Part shown: piece after piece, positions 1 through 9,489 of the stretch
How positions within the stretch are numbered: position 1 is the stretch's first letter
Layout: the number at the start of each line of letters is the position of its first letter
DNA from: Bacteroidota bacterium
Lineage (GTDB): Bacteria > Bacteroidota > Bacteroidia > B-17B0 > Aurantibacillaceae
Reading direction: 5' to 3'
DNA length: 64,000 bases
Assembly (NCBI GenBank): GCA_021155905.1
Contig: JAJNBG010000001.1
Location: forward strand, 96,552-160,551
Program-made: the position numbers and the translations under genes
The notes under the pieces: model-generated
Seen by the model: only the letters and a program-made list of their open reading frames with translations
What the model was told of the DNA's origin: nothing
Databases searched by the model: none

Positions 1-1
1 T

Positions 2-2503
2 CTAAGAATCACGTCTTTCAATCAGAATTATTACAATTATATAAAATCCAATTTTAATCATAATCTGAAAATTGGCGAGAATATTTCAGACATTAAATCC
101 AAACCGAAATCTATCACTAAACTGGATGTCTGGACAGAAAAGTATAAAGATTTTTTCAAAAATAAGAAAGATAATAAGGCTGAATTTTTTGAAATAAAAA
201 ACACAAATACTAAAGGGGAAACTTATTACCGTGAAATCTATTTACATCCAATCAGAAGTGTAGACGGAAAAATTATTGAAATTGCGGTGATTGGACAGGA
301 TACTACGGAAAGAAGGCTTTCTGAACAAAAAATCCTTGAACAGTCCGCAAAATTACAAGCTATTTTTGAAAGCGGCACACAGTTAATCTGGACAGTGAAT
401 AAAAACCACTTTTTTACGTCATTCAATCAGAATTTTTCTGATGCGATGTACAATATTTATAAAATCAGACCAACCCTAGAAAACAAGGTTTATAAACCAC
501 AAAAAACCAAGAAGGGAATTGAATATCATAACTGGTGGCTGAAAAAATACGATGAAGTATTTAAAACCGGTAATGGTATTGAGTTTACAACCGAACAACA
601 GGATATAAATAAAAACAAAGTTTTCAGGCAGATCTTTTTGCACCCTATTTTAAGAAATGGAAAAGTGGAAGAGGTATCCTGTATTTCCAACGATGTTACT
701 GAACTTAAATACCTTCAGAGCGAATCCATTAACCAGGCTGCAAAACTGACTTCTATCTTTGAAAGTTCTTCCCATTTAATCTGGACGGTGGATAAGGATT
801 TTAAAGTCACCTCGTTTAATAAAAACTTCAGCAAGTCGTTTAAACTATATAATAAGGCAGAACCGGTATTAAATGCTCAACTGCACGCCCTGTTACCAAA
901 GCGTCTACAGGCAGAGTATAAATCGTATTGGTATTCAATTTACAAAAAAGTATTTCAGGGTAATTCCTTAAAACTGGAACGTCAGCAAAAGGAACCCAAT
1001 GGTAGTATTAACTATAAGGAAATTTATTTGAATCCGGTTAGAAATGCCGATAAGGAAATTATTGAAGTAGCGTGTCTTGCCCATGATATTACCGAGAACA
1101 AACGGTTTGAACAGCGCATCATTGATCAATCCGCTAAATTAAAAGCGATATTTGAGAGCGGCGATCATTTAATCTGGACGGTTAACAAAAACCTGGAACT
1201 GACCTCTTATAACAAGAACTATTATAACCTTGTCAGAGATAATTTAATCCGGAAAAAGGCAGAAGGAAAAAAATTTATTTCCGTATTGGATACTATTTTT
1301 GACAAGGAGAAAAGAACCTTTTGGGTGAACAAGTATAAACTTGTACTCAAAGGAAAGCCACATGTATTTGTGCACAAAAGCACCATTAATAATACCGACG
1401 TTTATCGCGAAATCTATTTATATCCTATTTTCCTAAACGGAAACGTTGTCGAAGTCTCCGTGATTGCTCAAAATATTACGGAGCGTATCGAAAATGAAAA
1501 TAAAATATTAGAACAGTCGGCTAAATTGAAGGCGATTTTTGAGAGCGGCGATCAGCTCATGTGGACGATTACTAAAGACATGAAGCTTACTTCTTTCAAT
1601 CAGAATTATGCTAATTCGGTTTTCGATTTATACGGCTATTATCCGGAGATTGGAAAAAGCATGAGAAGTAATAAAACCGTGGACTACCATTCCATATGGG
1701 ATGAGAAGTATGAAATGGCGTTTCAGGGCAAACAGGTAGAATTTATTTCAGAAAGAACACAGAGAAACGGAACCAAAATCATTCGCCAGATGCTTCTTTA
1801 CCCGATAAAGGACATTAATAATAAAGTAGTGGAAATTTCCGGTATCGGCTTTGATATCACGGAGAATAAGCGAAACGAAGAGAAAATTACACAGTCATTG
1901 AAGGAGAAGGATATCTTGTTAAAAGAAGTTCATCACCGGGTAAAAAATAACATGCAGGTTATCTCCAGCATTTTAAATCTGCAGTCTTCTTATGTAAAGG
2001 ATAATTATGCCCTTAATCTTTTGAAAGAATGTCAGAACCGCATCAAATCCATGGCATTTATTCACGAGAGCCTTTACCAGACCAAGAACTTCGAATCGGT
2101 TAATTTCTCTGAGTATGTAACGACCCTGGCCAAAAACTTAGTCCACACCTACTCGATTAACACAAAGAAAATTAAATTAATTTTAACCCTGGATAATTTA
2201 TTCCTGAGCCTTGATGCATCGATACCTTGCGGACTTATTATTAACGAAATTGTATCAAATTCATTAAAATATGCATTTCCTGATAATAGAGATGGAATAA
2301 TCTTTGTAACTTTGAGGGTTATTAAAAATCAGGTCAGAATTGAAGTAGGAGATAATGGTGTGGGTATCCTTGAAAGCGTAGATATAAAGAACACACAAAC
2401 ACTTGGACTACAGCTTGTGGATACACTGGTAGAGCAGCTTAACGGAACACTTAATTTAAAAAGAAAAAACGGGACCACTTTTAGTATAGAATTTAAAATA
2501 TAA
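2..2503 (+). CDS. Multi-PAS sensor histidine kinase (HisKA_2 type), 5' end outside window
   Basis: The frame is open from base 2, so the gene starts left of the window; the first internal ATG (287) is not the real start. The visible part holds tandem PAS-like units of about 130 residues. Each starts with a variant of 'QSAKLxAIFESG' and has 'IWTV..N...TSFNxN' (starts near 338, 728, 1120 and 1508), preceded by the end of a further unit. The C-terminus is a HisKA_2 dimerisation/phosphoacceptor helix with EVHHRVKNN (about 1925-1950), followed by a HATPase_c domain with an N-box 'NEIVSNSLKYAF' near 2250 and glycine-rich boxes. No membrane segment is visible in the part seen, which suggests cytoplasmic sensing, but the N-terminus is missing. 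It is 3 nt upstream of a LytTR response regulator, its likely partner. The signal sensed is unknown. Confidence 0.95.
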   Translation, partial: LRITSFNQNYYNYIKSNFNHNLKIGENISDIKSKPKSITKLDVWTEKYKDFFKNKKDNKAEFFEIKNTNTKGETYYREIYLHPIRSVDGKIIEIAVIGQDTTERRLSEQKILEQSAKLQAIFESGTQLIWTVNKNHFFTSFNQNFSDAMYNIYKIRPTLENKVYKPQKTKKGIEYHNWWLKKYDEVFKTGNGIEFTTEQQDINKNKVFRQIFLHPILRNGKVEEVSCISNDVTELKYLQSESINQAAKLTSIFESSSHLIWTVDKDFKVTSFNKNFSKSFKLYNKAEPVLNAQLHALLPKRLQAEYKSYWYSIYKKVFQGNSLKLERQQKEPNGSINYKEIYLNPVRNADKEIIEVACLAHDITENKRFEQRIIDQSAKLKAIFESGDHLIWTVNKNLELTSYNKNYYNLVRDNLIRKKAEGKKFISVLDTIFDKEKRTFWVNKYKLVLKGKPHVFVHKSTINNTDVYREIYLYPIFLNGNVVEVSVIAQNITERIENENKILEQSAKLKAIFESGDQLMWTITKDMKLTSFNQNYANSVFDLYGYYPEIGKSMRSNKTVDYHSIWDEKYEMAFQGKQVEFISERTQRNGTKIIRQMLLYPIKDINNKVVEISGIGFDITENKRNEEKITQSLKEKDILLKEVHHRVKNNMQVISSILNLQSSYVKDNYALNLLKECQNRIKSMAFIHESLYQTKNFESVNFSEYVTTLAKNLVHTYSINTKKIKLILTLDNLFLSLDASIPCGLIINEIVSNSLKYAFPDNRDGIIFVTLRVIKNQVRIEVGDNGVGILESVDIKNTQTLGLQLVDTLVEQLNGTLNLKRKNGTTFSIEFKI

Positions 2504-2506
2504 ATT

Positions 2507-3274
2507 ATGGAGAATAACAATAACATCAACGTTTACATTGTGGAGGACGAAAGTATAGTTGCTAAGGACATTCAAAACAGCCTGAAAAAATTAGGATACA
2601 ATGTTTTGGGTATCAGTAATAATGGTGCGGATGCGATCAAAAATATTGTGGATTTGGAGCCAAATATTGTGTTGATGGATATCATGATTAAAGGCAATAT
2701 GACTGGTATCGATGTTGCTGAAACAATCAAAAAGGATTACAATATCCCGGTGATATTTTTGACAGCATATGCGGACGAAAGCACGCTGGCCAAGGCAAAA
2801 ATTACTGAGCCATATGGTTATATTTTAAAACCGTTTAAAGAAATTGATTTACATTCGACCATTGAGATGGCTTTGTATAAGCACAAGAAGGATACGGAAG
2901 TTCAAAAAGAAAGAGACTTCCTTTACTCTTTAGTTGAAAATAAAGATGATGCGGCAAAAGATATTTTATTCGTTAAGTCAAATAGCCGCCTGGTTAAGGT
3001 TAATTTAAAAGATATATACTACGTGGAGGCTTTAAAAGACTATGTAGTTTTAAATACACAGTATACGCGTTACACGATTCATTCAACAATGAAAGATATT
3101 GAAAAGAAACTGGACAACGGAGACTTTATCCGTGTGCACCGATCTTTCATCGCCCGCATTGATAAGATACAAACAATTGAAAATCAGACAGTTGTGTTAG
3201 AGGAGAATAAAAAAGTAATTCCAATCGGTGGTTCATATCGTGACGAATTATTAGCGAAATTAAATATGATTTAA
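2507..3274 (+). CDS. LytTR-family response regulator
   Basis: 255 residues. The N-terminal receiver domain (about 8-125) has acidic residues E13/D14, a phosphoacceptor D58 in 'LMDIM', T86 in 'FLTAYAD' and K108 in 'YILKPF'. The C-terminal LytTR DNA-binding domain (about 150-253) has the typical 'DIYYVEALKDYVVL' and 'FIRVHRSFIARIDKI' segments. It begins 3 nt after the kinase, and its stop shares one base with the next start (TAATG). It should be phosphorylated by the upstream kinase and act as a transcription regulator. Its target genes cannot be read from the sequence. Confidence 0.96.
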   Translation: MENNNNINVYIVEDESIVAKDIQNSLKKLGYNVLGISNNGADAIKNIVDLEPNIVLMDIMIKGNMTGIDVAETIKKDYNIPVIFLTAYADESTLAKAKITEPYGYILKPFKEIDLHSTIEMALYKHKKDTEVQKERDFLYSLVENKDDAAKDILFVKSNSRLVKVNLKDIYYVEALKDYVVLNTQYTRYTIHSTMKDIEKKLDNGDFIRVHRSFIARIDKIQTIENQTVVLEENKKVIPIGGSYRDELLAKLNMI

Positions 3275-4053
3275 TGACCCGGTTTTTTGTTCTTTTTTTA
3301 CTGAGTTTTTCTTCTTTTTTTTCTTTTTCGCAAAGGAGCGAAGTTGTTTATAAAAGCAAGTTTTCGCATAATTATGCAATTGGAAAGCATTATTATATTG
3401 AAGACGCTATTGATACATCAAAATTGTTTTTTATTGCCACCATCAGAATTACGTCAAGTAATCAAGATGTGTTCATCTCAAAGGCACACAATCTTTTGGA
3501 ATTTAAGGCAAAGGAATTAAATGCCAACAGTTATAAACTAAAATCGTTTTCCTTGATTGATACTACTTTAACAATGTTGTTTGATGTATATTTCGCACCT
3601 GAAAAGCAAATTGATTTAATTAGAAGTACTCGTGTTAAGGAGAGATTCATTTATTTCAACAACATTAAGGATACAATCTATCGAACAGTTTTTATCAACG
3701 AAAAGGCTTATTTATTCTCAAGGAAAAAGCATATTGAGTTTAGTAATGTAACTAACCGGGAAATTTGTTTTCAATTAGATACTGCAAGCAGGGAAAATAA
3801 ATGTAAAAAGATGAAAGACGGAGAAGATGCTTTTTTCTATTCGGTTAAGATAAAAGAAAATACAAGCATTTATTTTGTCCCTGTTGTGGGTGGCGCCCCC
3901 GTTTTTTTGGTTGCAGCTGCAGCGGCTACCGCGGTGGCTTTAGCGAATAAATATGTGAACCCAAACCAGGAAAAGTTCACTAATATTAGTTACAGCCTGG
4001 GAAGGCTGTTAATGGAAATTTATCCCTTAGACAAAGAAGTTATTTTAAATTAA
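3274..4053 (+). CDS. Hypothetical secreted protein
   Basis: 259 residues with an N-terminal signal peptide (hydrophobic residues 4-18, then 'SFSQR'), so it is predicted to be exported. I do not recognise the family. The mature part is lysine-rich with mixed beta character and has one Ala/Val-rich hydrophobic stretch (about 206-226, '[20 protein letters not shown]') that could be a membrane or glycine-zipper-like segment. The start overlaps the regulator's stop by one base, and mnmG follows after 2 nt, so it is translated from the same transcript. The link to either neighbour is unexplained. Confidence 0.85.
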   Translation: MTRFFVLFLLSFSSFFSFSQRSEVVYKSKFSHNYAIGKHYYIEDAIDTSKLFFIATIRITSSNQDVFISKAHNLLEFKAKELNANSYKLKSFSLIDTTLTMLFDVYFAPEKQIDLIRSTRVKERFIYFNNIKDTIYRTVFINEKAYLFSRKKHIEFSNVTNREICFQLDTASRENKCKKMKDGEDAFFYSVKIKENTSIYFVPVVGGAPVFLVAAAAATAVALANKYVNPNQEKFTNISYSLGRLLMEIYPLDKEVILN

Positions 4054-4055
4054 AC

Positions 4056-5951
4056 ATGCAATTACAGTACGATATTATAGTAGTTGGTGCCGGTCACGCT
4101 GGATGCGAGGCTGCGGCTGCGGCTGCTAACATGGGATCCAAAGTTTTGTTGCTGACCATGAATATGCAAACCATTGCCCAGATGAGTTGTAATCCAGCCA
4201 TGGGAGGCATTGCTAAAGGGCAGATCGTTCGTGAGATTGATGCGTTGGGTGGTTATAGCGGAATTGTTTCAGACAAATCTGCAATACAGTTCCGGATGCT
4301 AAACCGGTCTAAAGGGCCTGCCATGTGGAGCCCGAGAACCCAAAATGATCGGATGCTATTTGCCACAACCTGGAGAGAGATGTTGGAGCAAACACCCAAT
4401 GTTGATTTCTGGCAGGACATGTGCCGGGAATTGATTGTTTCTAAAGATGGAAAAAGAATAGAGGGTGTTGTTACCGGAATGGGTTTGGAATTTAAAGCGA
4501 AGGCTGTTGTTTTAACGAATGGTACTTTTTTAAATGGATTGATTCATTTAGGAGAGAAACAAATAGGCGGAGGCCGTAGTGGTGAATCTGCCTCTTATGG
4601 AATTACAGAACAGTTGGCAAAACTTGGGTTCGAAACCGGAAGAATGAAAACCGGAACGCCGCCGAGAATTGATGGCCGCTCTTTGGATTATTCTAAAATG
4701 GAAGAACAGGAAGGTGATGTAGCAATTGACAAATTTTCATACCTCGATAATACTTCTCCTTTTATTTCTAATAATGGATCTCCTGTCAAAAAACAGGTGC
4801 CTTGTCATATTACTTATACCAACCAGGAAGTTCACGATATTTTAAGAACCGGATTCGAAAAGTCTCCAATGTATTCCGGAAGGATACAAGGATTGGGACC
4901 AAGATATTGCCCGAGTATTGAAGACAAGATCACGCGATTTTCAGAACGTGACAGACACCAGTTATTTGTTGAACCGGAAGGCTGGGATACGGTTGAAATT
5001 TACGTGAATGGATTTTCAACTTCTCTTCCGGTGGATGTTCAGCAAAAAGCACTCAGGTTAATACCTGGTTTCGAGAATGCAAAAATGTTCCGCCCGGGTT
5101 ACGCTATTGAATACGATTATTTTCCACCAACGCAATTACAACTAACTTTAGAAACCAAGTTAGTGGAAGGTTTATATTTTGCCGGACAGATTAATGGAAC
5201 TACAGGTTATGAAGAGGCGGCTTGCCAGGGACAGATGGCTGGCATCAATGCTCACCTAAAGATTCATGAAAAAGATCCGTTCGTGTTAAAAAGACATGAG
5301 GCATATATTGGAGTGTTAATTGATGATTTGGTAACCAAAGGAACTGATGAACCTTACCGCATGTTCACCTCACGTTCGGAATACAGATTACTTTTAAGAC
5401 AGGATAATGCCGATGTTCGTTTAACACCTCTCTCCCACTCTATTGGTTTGGCTAGTCAGGACAGGATGGATTGTGTAGCGGAAAAAATTAAAAACTACGA
5501 GGGGCTCATTAAATATTTTAAGAATACCAGCGCAGAACCTGAAGAAATAAATCCATATATGGAAAGCATTAACTCTGCCCCATTGAGTCAGAAGATGCGG
5601 TATTTTAATGTGCTGTCTCGGCCGGATGTAAATATTTCTGACCTGGCTAAGCACGCTGATAATTTGAAAGAGATTACCTCTACTTTGGATGCAGATACAA
5701 TTATGCAGGCTGAGATCTTAATGAAGTATGAGGGGTATATTGAACGTGAAAGAGAAAATGCAGAGAAGGTTGCTAAATTGGATAACTATAAAATCAAGCC
5801 CGATTTTGATTTTAAAGCGGTAAGCAGTTTGTCATTAGAAGCGAGAGATAAACTAACAAAATTACGCCCGGCAACTATTGGACAAGCCAGTCGTATTTCG
5901 GGAATTAATCCCGCAGATATTTCTGTCTTATTGGTGCACTTAGGAAGATAA
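4056..5951 (+). CDS. mnmG: tRNA uridine-5-carboxymethylaminomethyl(34) synthesis enzyme MnmG (GidA)
   Basis: 631 residues, normal for the family. The N-terminal FAD-binding Rossmann motif is GAGHAG (11-16). The family blocks '[14 protein letters not shown]', '[16 protein letters not shown]', '[14 protein letters not shown]', '[16 protein letters not shown]' and '[16 protein letters not shown]' are all present. With MnmE it installs the (carboxymethyl)aminomethyl group at the tRNA wobble uridine, in the cytoplasm. It starts 2 nt after the preceding stop, so it is likely operonic. A perfect parS-type palindrome begins 4 nt after its stop. mnmG lies near the replication origin in many bacteria, which fits the nearby parS cluster. 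Confidence 0.99.
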   Translation: MQLQYDIIVVGAGHAGCEAAAAAANMGSKVLLLTMNMQTIAQMSCNPAMGGIAKGQIVREIDALGGYSGIVSDKSAIQFRMLNRSKGPAMWSPRTQNDRMLFATTWREMLEQTPNVDFWQDMCRELIVSKDGKRIEGVVTGMGLEFKAKAVVLTNGTFLNGLIHLGEKQIGGGRSGESASYGITEQLAKLGFETGRMKTGTPPRIDGRSLDYSKMEEQEGDVAIDKFSYLDNTSPFISNNGSPVKKQVPCHITYTNQEVHDILRTGFEKSPMYSGRIQGLGPRYCPSIEDKITRFSERDRHQLFVEPEGWDTVEIYVNGFSTSLPVDVQQKALRLIPGFENAKMFRPGYAIEYDYFPPTQLQLTLETKLVEGLYFAGQINGTTGYEEAACQGQMAGINAHLKIHEKDPFVLKRHEAYIGVLIDDLVTKGTDEPYRMFTSRSEYRLLLRQDNADVRLTPLSHSIGLASQDRMDCVAEKIKNYEGLIKYFKNTSAEPEEINPYMESINSAPLSQKMRYFNVLSRPDVNISDLAKHADNLKEITSTLDADTIMQAEILMKYEGYIERERENAEKVAKLDNYKIKPDFDFKAVSSLSLEARDKLTKLRPATIGQASRISGINPADISVLLVHLGR

Positions 5952-5955
5952 AATA

Positions 5956-5971
5956 TGTTCCACGTGGAACA
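5956..5971. other. parS-like centromere site 1 (perfect palindrome)
   Basis: TGTTCCACGTGGAACA is a perfect 16-bp palindrome in the 37-nt gap between mnmG and the methyltransferase gene. It fits the broadly conserved bacterial parS pattern TGTTYCACGTGRAACA bound by ParB. It is the best-conserved of four such sites clustered in 1.5 kb. Confidence 0.8.
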
Positions 5972-5988
5972 AGTAAATAAATAGAATT

Positions 5989-6873
5989 ATGTTAACCATC
6001 GAAAAATGTTTAGTATGCGGCTCAAATCAGTTTGAGCCTTTTTTAGTTTGCAAGGATTACACAGTTAGTCAGGAGAACTTTAACATCGTGTCTTGTAAAT
6101 CCTGTGGTTTTAAGTTTACTAATCCCCGCCCTGATAATTCCATTTTGGGAAATTATTACAAGGCAGAATCCTACGTATCTCATACAGATAGTAAGAAAGG
6201 AATTATTAATAAACTGTACCACATGGTTAGAAGCTATACTTTGAAGCAGAAAATTAAACTGGTTTCTTCTTATGTTTCACGTGGAACAATATTAGATTAT
6301 GGTTGTGGTACAGGTATGTTTTTGTCGGAATGTAAGAAGTCTGGTTGGGAAACATTCGGCATGGAACCGGACAATAGTGCCAGACAAATTGCCTCTGAAA
6401 AGAATCTGAATTTGTTTGCTGACAAAAATACATTGGAACTGCATATTGCAGAAAAGGAATTTGATGCGATTACTTTGTGGCATGTATTGGAGCACGTCAC
6501 AGACATGTATAATACCCTGGCTTTTTTTAAACATAAATTAAAACCTGATGGTGTTTTAATTATCGCGGTTCCTAATCATGTTTCTTACGACGCTCAATAT
6601 TATAAGGAGTATTGGGCAGCTTATGATGTGCCTAGACATCTGCACCACTTTGAATTGAAGTCCATGAAGGCCTTGTTAGAGCACAGTGGATTTCAATTGG
6701 TGGAGACTAAGCCCATGAAGTTTGATAGCTTTTACGTTTCAATGTTGAGCGAGAAATATAAAACAGGCAAAGTAAACCTGGGGCAGGCGTTTAAGATTGG
6801 AGCTTTATCAAATGCTAAGGCGAAAGACTCTGGTTCCTATTCCAGTACTATCTACATTTTTCAACACAAATAG
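5989..6873 (+). CDS. Class I SAM-dependent methyltransferase with N-terminal zinc-ribbon-like motif
   Basis: 294 residues. The N-terminal Cys pairs C7/C10 and C36/C39 (CLVC...CKSC) resemble a zinc-binding motif common in Methyltransf_23-type enzymes of surface-polysaccharide and natural-product loci. The SAM-binding motif I is 'ILDYGCGTGM' (101-110), followed by 'GMEPD' and 'LWHVLEHVTD'. The substrate is unknown. A parS-like site is embedded in the coding sequence and encodes V96-S-R-G-T100. The gene ends at a strong terminator and may be co-transcribed with mnmG. Confidence 0.92.
   Translation: MLTIEKCLVCGSNQFEPFLVCKDYTVSQENFNIVSCKSCGFKFTNPRPDNSILGNYYKAESYVSHTDSKKGIINKLYHMVRSYTLKQKIKLVSSYVSRGTILDYGCGTGMFLSECKKSGWETFGMEPDNSARQIASEKNLNLFADKNTLELHIAEKEFDAITLWHVLEHVTDMYNTLAFFKHKLKPDGVLIIAVPNHVSYDAQYYKEYWAAYDVPRHLHHFELKSMKALLEHSGFQLVETKPMKFDSFYVSMLSEKYKTGKVNLGQAFKIGALSNAKAKDSGSYSSTIYIFQHK
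6273..6288. other. parS-like centromere site 2 (inside methyltransferase gene)
   Basis: TGTTTCACGTGGAACA differs from a perfect palindrome at one symmetrical pair. It lies within the methyltransferase coding frame (codons for Val-Ser-Arg-Gly-Thr). parS sites inside genes are common in characterised systems. Confidence 0.75.
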
Positions 6874-6887
6874 TTTCATGTGGAACA
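6872..6887. other. Degenerate parS-like site 3
   Basis: AGTTTCATGTGGAACA overlaps the methyltransferase stop codon. It keeps the outer arms but has CATGTG instead of the CACGTG core, so it is a weak or decayed copy. Confidence 0.45.
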
Positions 6888-6890
6888 TAG

Positions 6891-6927
6891 AAAGCCCCAG
6901 CTGAATTTCAGCCGGGGCTTTTTTTAT
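6891..6927 (+). terminator. Rho-independent terminator after methyltransferase gene
   Basis: Stem AAAGCCCC-AGCTGA / CAGC-CGGGGCTTT around a short AT loop, followed by a run of seven Ts. It closes the kinase-to-methyltransferase transcript. Confidence 0.9.
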
Positions 6928-8098
6928 TTAAAGTTTGTTTTCGGATCTTATTTATTGCTTGCGCTTTTGGGTCGCTATGTCTTTTGACTCCGCCTTTCTT
7001 TGTTTCATTTCTAAAATATATCAGACTGGTTTAAAATTTTCCGAGCTTCTAGAAATACACGACAAAGTCATTTCTATCTAATATCATTTGTTTTCTTATT
7101 GATGATTGCGGGACATATTCCGGTTGATGAAAGTCGGAGCTATTTTAACTACGCTTTTAAGAACGCTCCAGAAAGGACTTCTTCAGACGTAAAAGCACTT
7201 CAGATTATATAGTGATGGACTTGTATTTCTGGTTCGGGATAGGAGATGCATTCTAAGAAATATTTTGAGTTCAGGGGGGTGAATTTCTAAATCCTAGTGC
7301 TGAGGATTTCAGATATTGAAGTAGACTTTAACATTCCCTGCATATTTATTCAACAGATGTTTAGAACAGCTTTGTATTTGCCAATTTCGTTTTAGCCCTT
7401 TGACGCAATTCTTCATCGGAGATTGATGGCAAATAAATTGGCAGACAAAACACAAATATATTGTTCCACGTGAAACGGGCTCTATTAGTTATGTCTTTAA
7501 CCAAATGCCTTCGGTAATTGTTGGAATGAGGGGTTGCTTATTCTTTGACTTAGAAAAGGAGTTAATTAGTTATTGGATAGAAATGCCCTCAATCATAAAA
7601 ATAAAATGTCGCTTTTTCTTTTAAAAACGAACGCGTCCTATTTCTGGCTATTAGACTAAAAGTCTAGGTATTGTTTTGTCATTATGATAGAGCAGTTTTC
7701 TTAGCCATAATAAGATCATTTTTAAACAAGGGTTTTTACTACGTTTTACTGCGCAAAAATTTCAGATGTTTAATGATAATTGCCAATCTCTTTCAGGGCG
7801 AATATCCTGGTTTAATAAACGAAATAAGTCCTAAATTGTTTGGTCTCGTTTTTAGACTGGCATAACTCTATAAAACATTTTTCGACAAGATAAATTGCCT
7901 CAAGGTCCCAACAAATTGCCGGCGGGAAAGACTAAGAATTCTACAATTATATTTTGATACCTGAGTATAGACTCTATTTATTACTATTTTTGTATATAGT
8001 TGACGTCCATAACATCTTGATTTTTTAATAAAACCAATTATTTATATTTTTCATGATATATTTAGATTGACTAATCACTCTATTTCGAGCTAAATTTT
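6928..8098. other. About 1.2-kb gene-free region carrying a parS-like site
   Basis: No open frame longer than 64 codons and no recognisable remnant was found. It holds parS-like site 4 (7462-7477). It also has a loose inverted repeat: TTTGTATTTGCCAATTT at 7371-7387 against AAATTGGCAGACAAA at 7435-7449. There is a small hairpin TAGACT-AAA-AGTCTA at 7652-7666. No DnaA-box (TTATNCACA) was found by eye, so I do not call an origin. It could be a degraded gene or a structural chromosomal region. Confidence 0.6.
7462..7477. other. parS-like centromere site 4
   Basis: TGTTCCACGTGAAACG matches the parS pattern at all but the last base. It lies in the gene-free region about 1.5 kb from site 1. Confidence 0.7.
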
Positions 8099-8659
8099 TT
8101 AAGTGATCATATCCCATAACATTTCGAAGGACTGCAGAATAATCTTCTTTTGCTTTGTTGTTGAAAACTCTCCAACTGACAGGTATTGAGCTAAACCCGA
8201 AATATGACTGTTAATAAGTGTCTGGAGCAGATCTGCAGGTAAAGGTTTTATGTCGGCCGATTTGATACCTTCGTGAATGAAATCCAGCAAGATTGCAGCC
8301 TGGCTGTTAATGTCCTCCGTAGAAATTAGAGTATGAAATGGCGAGCTTGAAAATTGCTGTATAAATTGAAATTCCGCTTTGTTTTCCAGTGCCCATTCAA
8401 TGGAATTGCAGTAAACGGATTTGAACACTATTTCTAATGAATCTTCCTGGCTAACTCTGGAATATACATATTTTGATAATTCTCCCTGTGTATGCTTATA
8501 AAGTGCCAGGATCAGCTCTTCCTTCGTTTTATAATAGTGAAACAAGGTACCATTGGCCACGCCGGCTTCTTTGGCTATTTTGCTCGTAGGTGTTGCATGA
8601 AAGCCAAACTCTGCGAAGAGCTTAAGCGCCGATTTTAATATTTCTTCTTTTTTATCCAT
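8099..8659 (-). CDS. TetR/AcrR-family transcriptional regulator
   Basis: 186 residues. The N-terminal helix-turn-helix (about 1-50) includes 'ILKSALKLFAEFGF', 'TSKIAKEAGVANGTLFHYY' and 'KTKEELI', the standard TetR_N pattern. The C-terminal ligand-binding half is not distinctive. A 16-bp near-palindrome immediately upstream overlaps its promoter, so it probably represses itself. No adjacent efflux or metabolic target gene is present. The only same-strand neighbour is the small membrane protein upstream. Confidence 0.95.
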   Translation of the reverse strand: MDKKEEILKSALKLFAEFGFHATPTSKIAKEAGVANGTLFHYYKTKEELILALYKHTQGELSKYVYSRVSQEDSLEIVFKSVYCNSIEWALENKAEFQFIQQFSSSPFHTLISTEDINSQAAILLDFIHEGIKSADIKPLPADLLQTLINSHISGLAQYLSVGEFSTTKQKKIILQSFEMLWDMIT

Positions 8660-8665
8660 TTTAAA

Positions 8666-8691
8666 GACTGATTAGTCAGTCGACAAATATA
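8666..8691 (-). promoter_or_regulatory. TetR operator overlapping its own promoter
   Basis: GACTGATTAGTCAGTC (8666-8681) is an inverted repeat with perfect 6-bp arms, typical in size and composition of TetR-family operators. Next to it, on the minus strand, is the Bacteroidota -7 element TATATTTG (8691 down to 8684). Expected transcription start falls inside the operator, so a bound repressor would block initiation. Confidence 0.7.
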
Positions 8692-8695
8692 GTAA

Positions 8696-9022
8696 TTATG
8701 GTGGAGGTTTTTTGAAAAAAGCAAAAATGGATTTATAATCAAATGATAGAATAGCTGGAGCGGGAATGCTATAGATAACTTCTATTGGAATAGATGTAAA
8801 TGATGTATACTTTAAAACGATGGATGAAAAAAAGAATACCGCAGATATCGTTTTTATCCAATGTTTTCTGCTACTATCACGGGTATTTTGTTTCATAGAT
8901 TGTTCTTGGCGTTTATTGCTGCGCTTAAACTCTCGTAATTCTTCTTTTCGAAATGCTAGTTCAAGCTTTTCGCGACATTCATAAAAAACTTCATTTCGGT
9001 TGACTTCTCCTTTTTTACCCAT
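8696..9022 (-). CDS. Hypothetical small membrane protein
   Basis: 108 residues, not recognised. The N-terminal half is charged and looks helical ('RKEELREFKRSNKRQEQ'). A hydrophobic segment follows ('ISAVFFFSSIVLKY', about 59-73), then a less hydrophobic tail. It is on the same strand as the TetR gene and ends just upstream of that gene's promoter, so it could be co-regulated. The composition is protein-like, but without homologs the call is tentative. Confidence 0.45.
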   Translation of the reverse strand: MGKKGEVNRNEVFYECREKLELAFRKEELREFKRSNKRQEQSMKQNTRDSSRKHWIKTISAVFFFSSIVLKYTSFTSIPIEVIYSIPAPAILSFDYKSIFAFFKKPPP

Positions 9023-9489
9023 TTTAATTTAGTTTTAATGTTTGTTCTCTTTAAAAAAAGAACCCACTCTTTTGTCTTTTTACAAATTTATTTCCTCTAA
9101 TCGCCTCAAAAATCTTATTGTCACAACTATTTTAAATAATGTCAATTTTTTTGTTTTTTCTTCTTTAACTAAAGTAATTGCTATAATCTTCACAATAAAG
9201 GACAAGGCGAATTTCCATATTCAAAAATTAAAATATCCTTTAGGTAGTAACACTTACCACATTGTTTTTTATTCATAGCAAACAGAATTACAATGCCTTT
9301 CACTTACATAGAACACCCTGTTTCCAATTTTTACAAAAGCATATATCAAAATTACACCCTGGAAATAGAGCAGTATTTGTTTTGCGCCAAAAAAATTTTA
9401 AAAACCAGTTCAAAACAAAGCGAAACAACCGCCTTTAATAACCCAACATTTTTAGTAAATTCATCCCGTTAATTAATCAAACAAACACT
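9023..9489. other. AT-rich intergenic region upstream of fumC
   Basis: 467 bp between divergent genes. A 78-codon open frame at 9042-9278 has a low-complexity, coding-unlike translation and is not called. It should contain the fumC promoter, but I could not find a clear TAnnTTTG element near the gene. Confidence 0.5.

Noticed and set aside
7671..7865. 64-codon open frame in the gene-free region
   Set aside because: No promoter, no family resemblance and an unusual composition. It is likely chance.
6928..8098. Possible replication origin next to the parS cluster
   Set aside because: No DnaA boxes (TTATNCACA) were found on either strand and no dnaA is nearby. Only the centromere-like sites are supported.
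9042..9278. 78-codon open frame upstream of fumC
   Set aside because: Phe/Ile/Asn-rich translation typical of AT-rich non-coding DNA, with no supporting signals.
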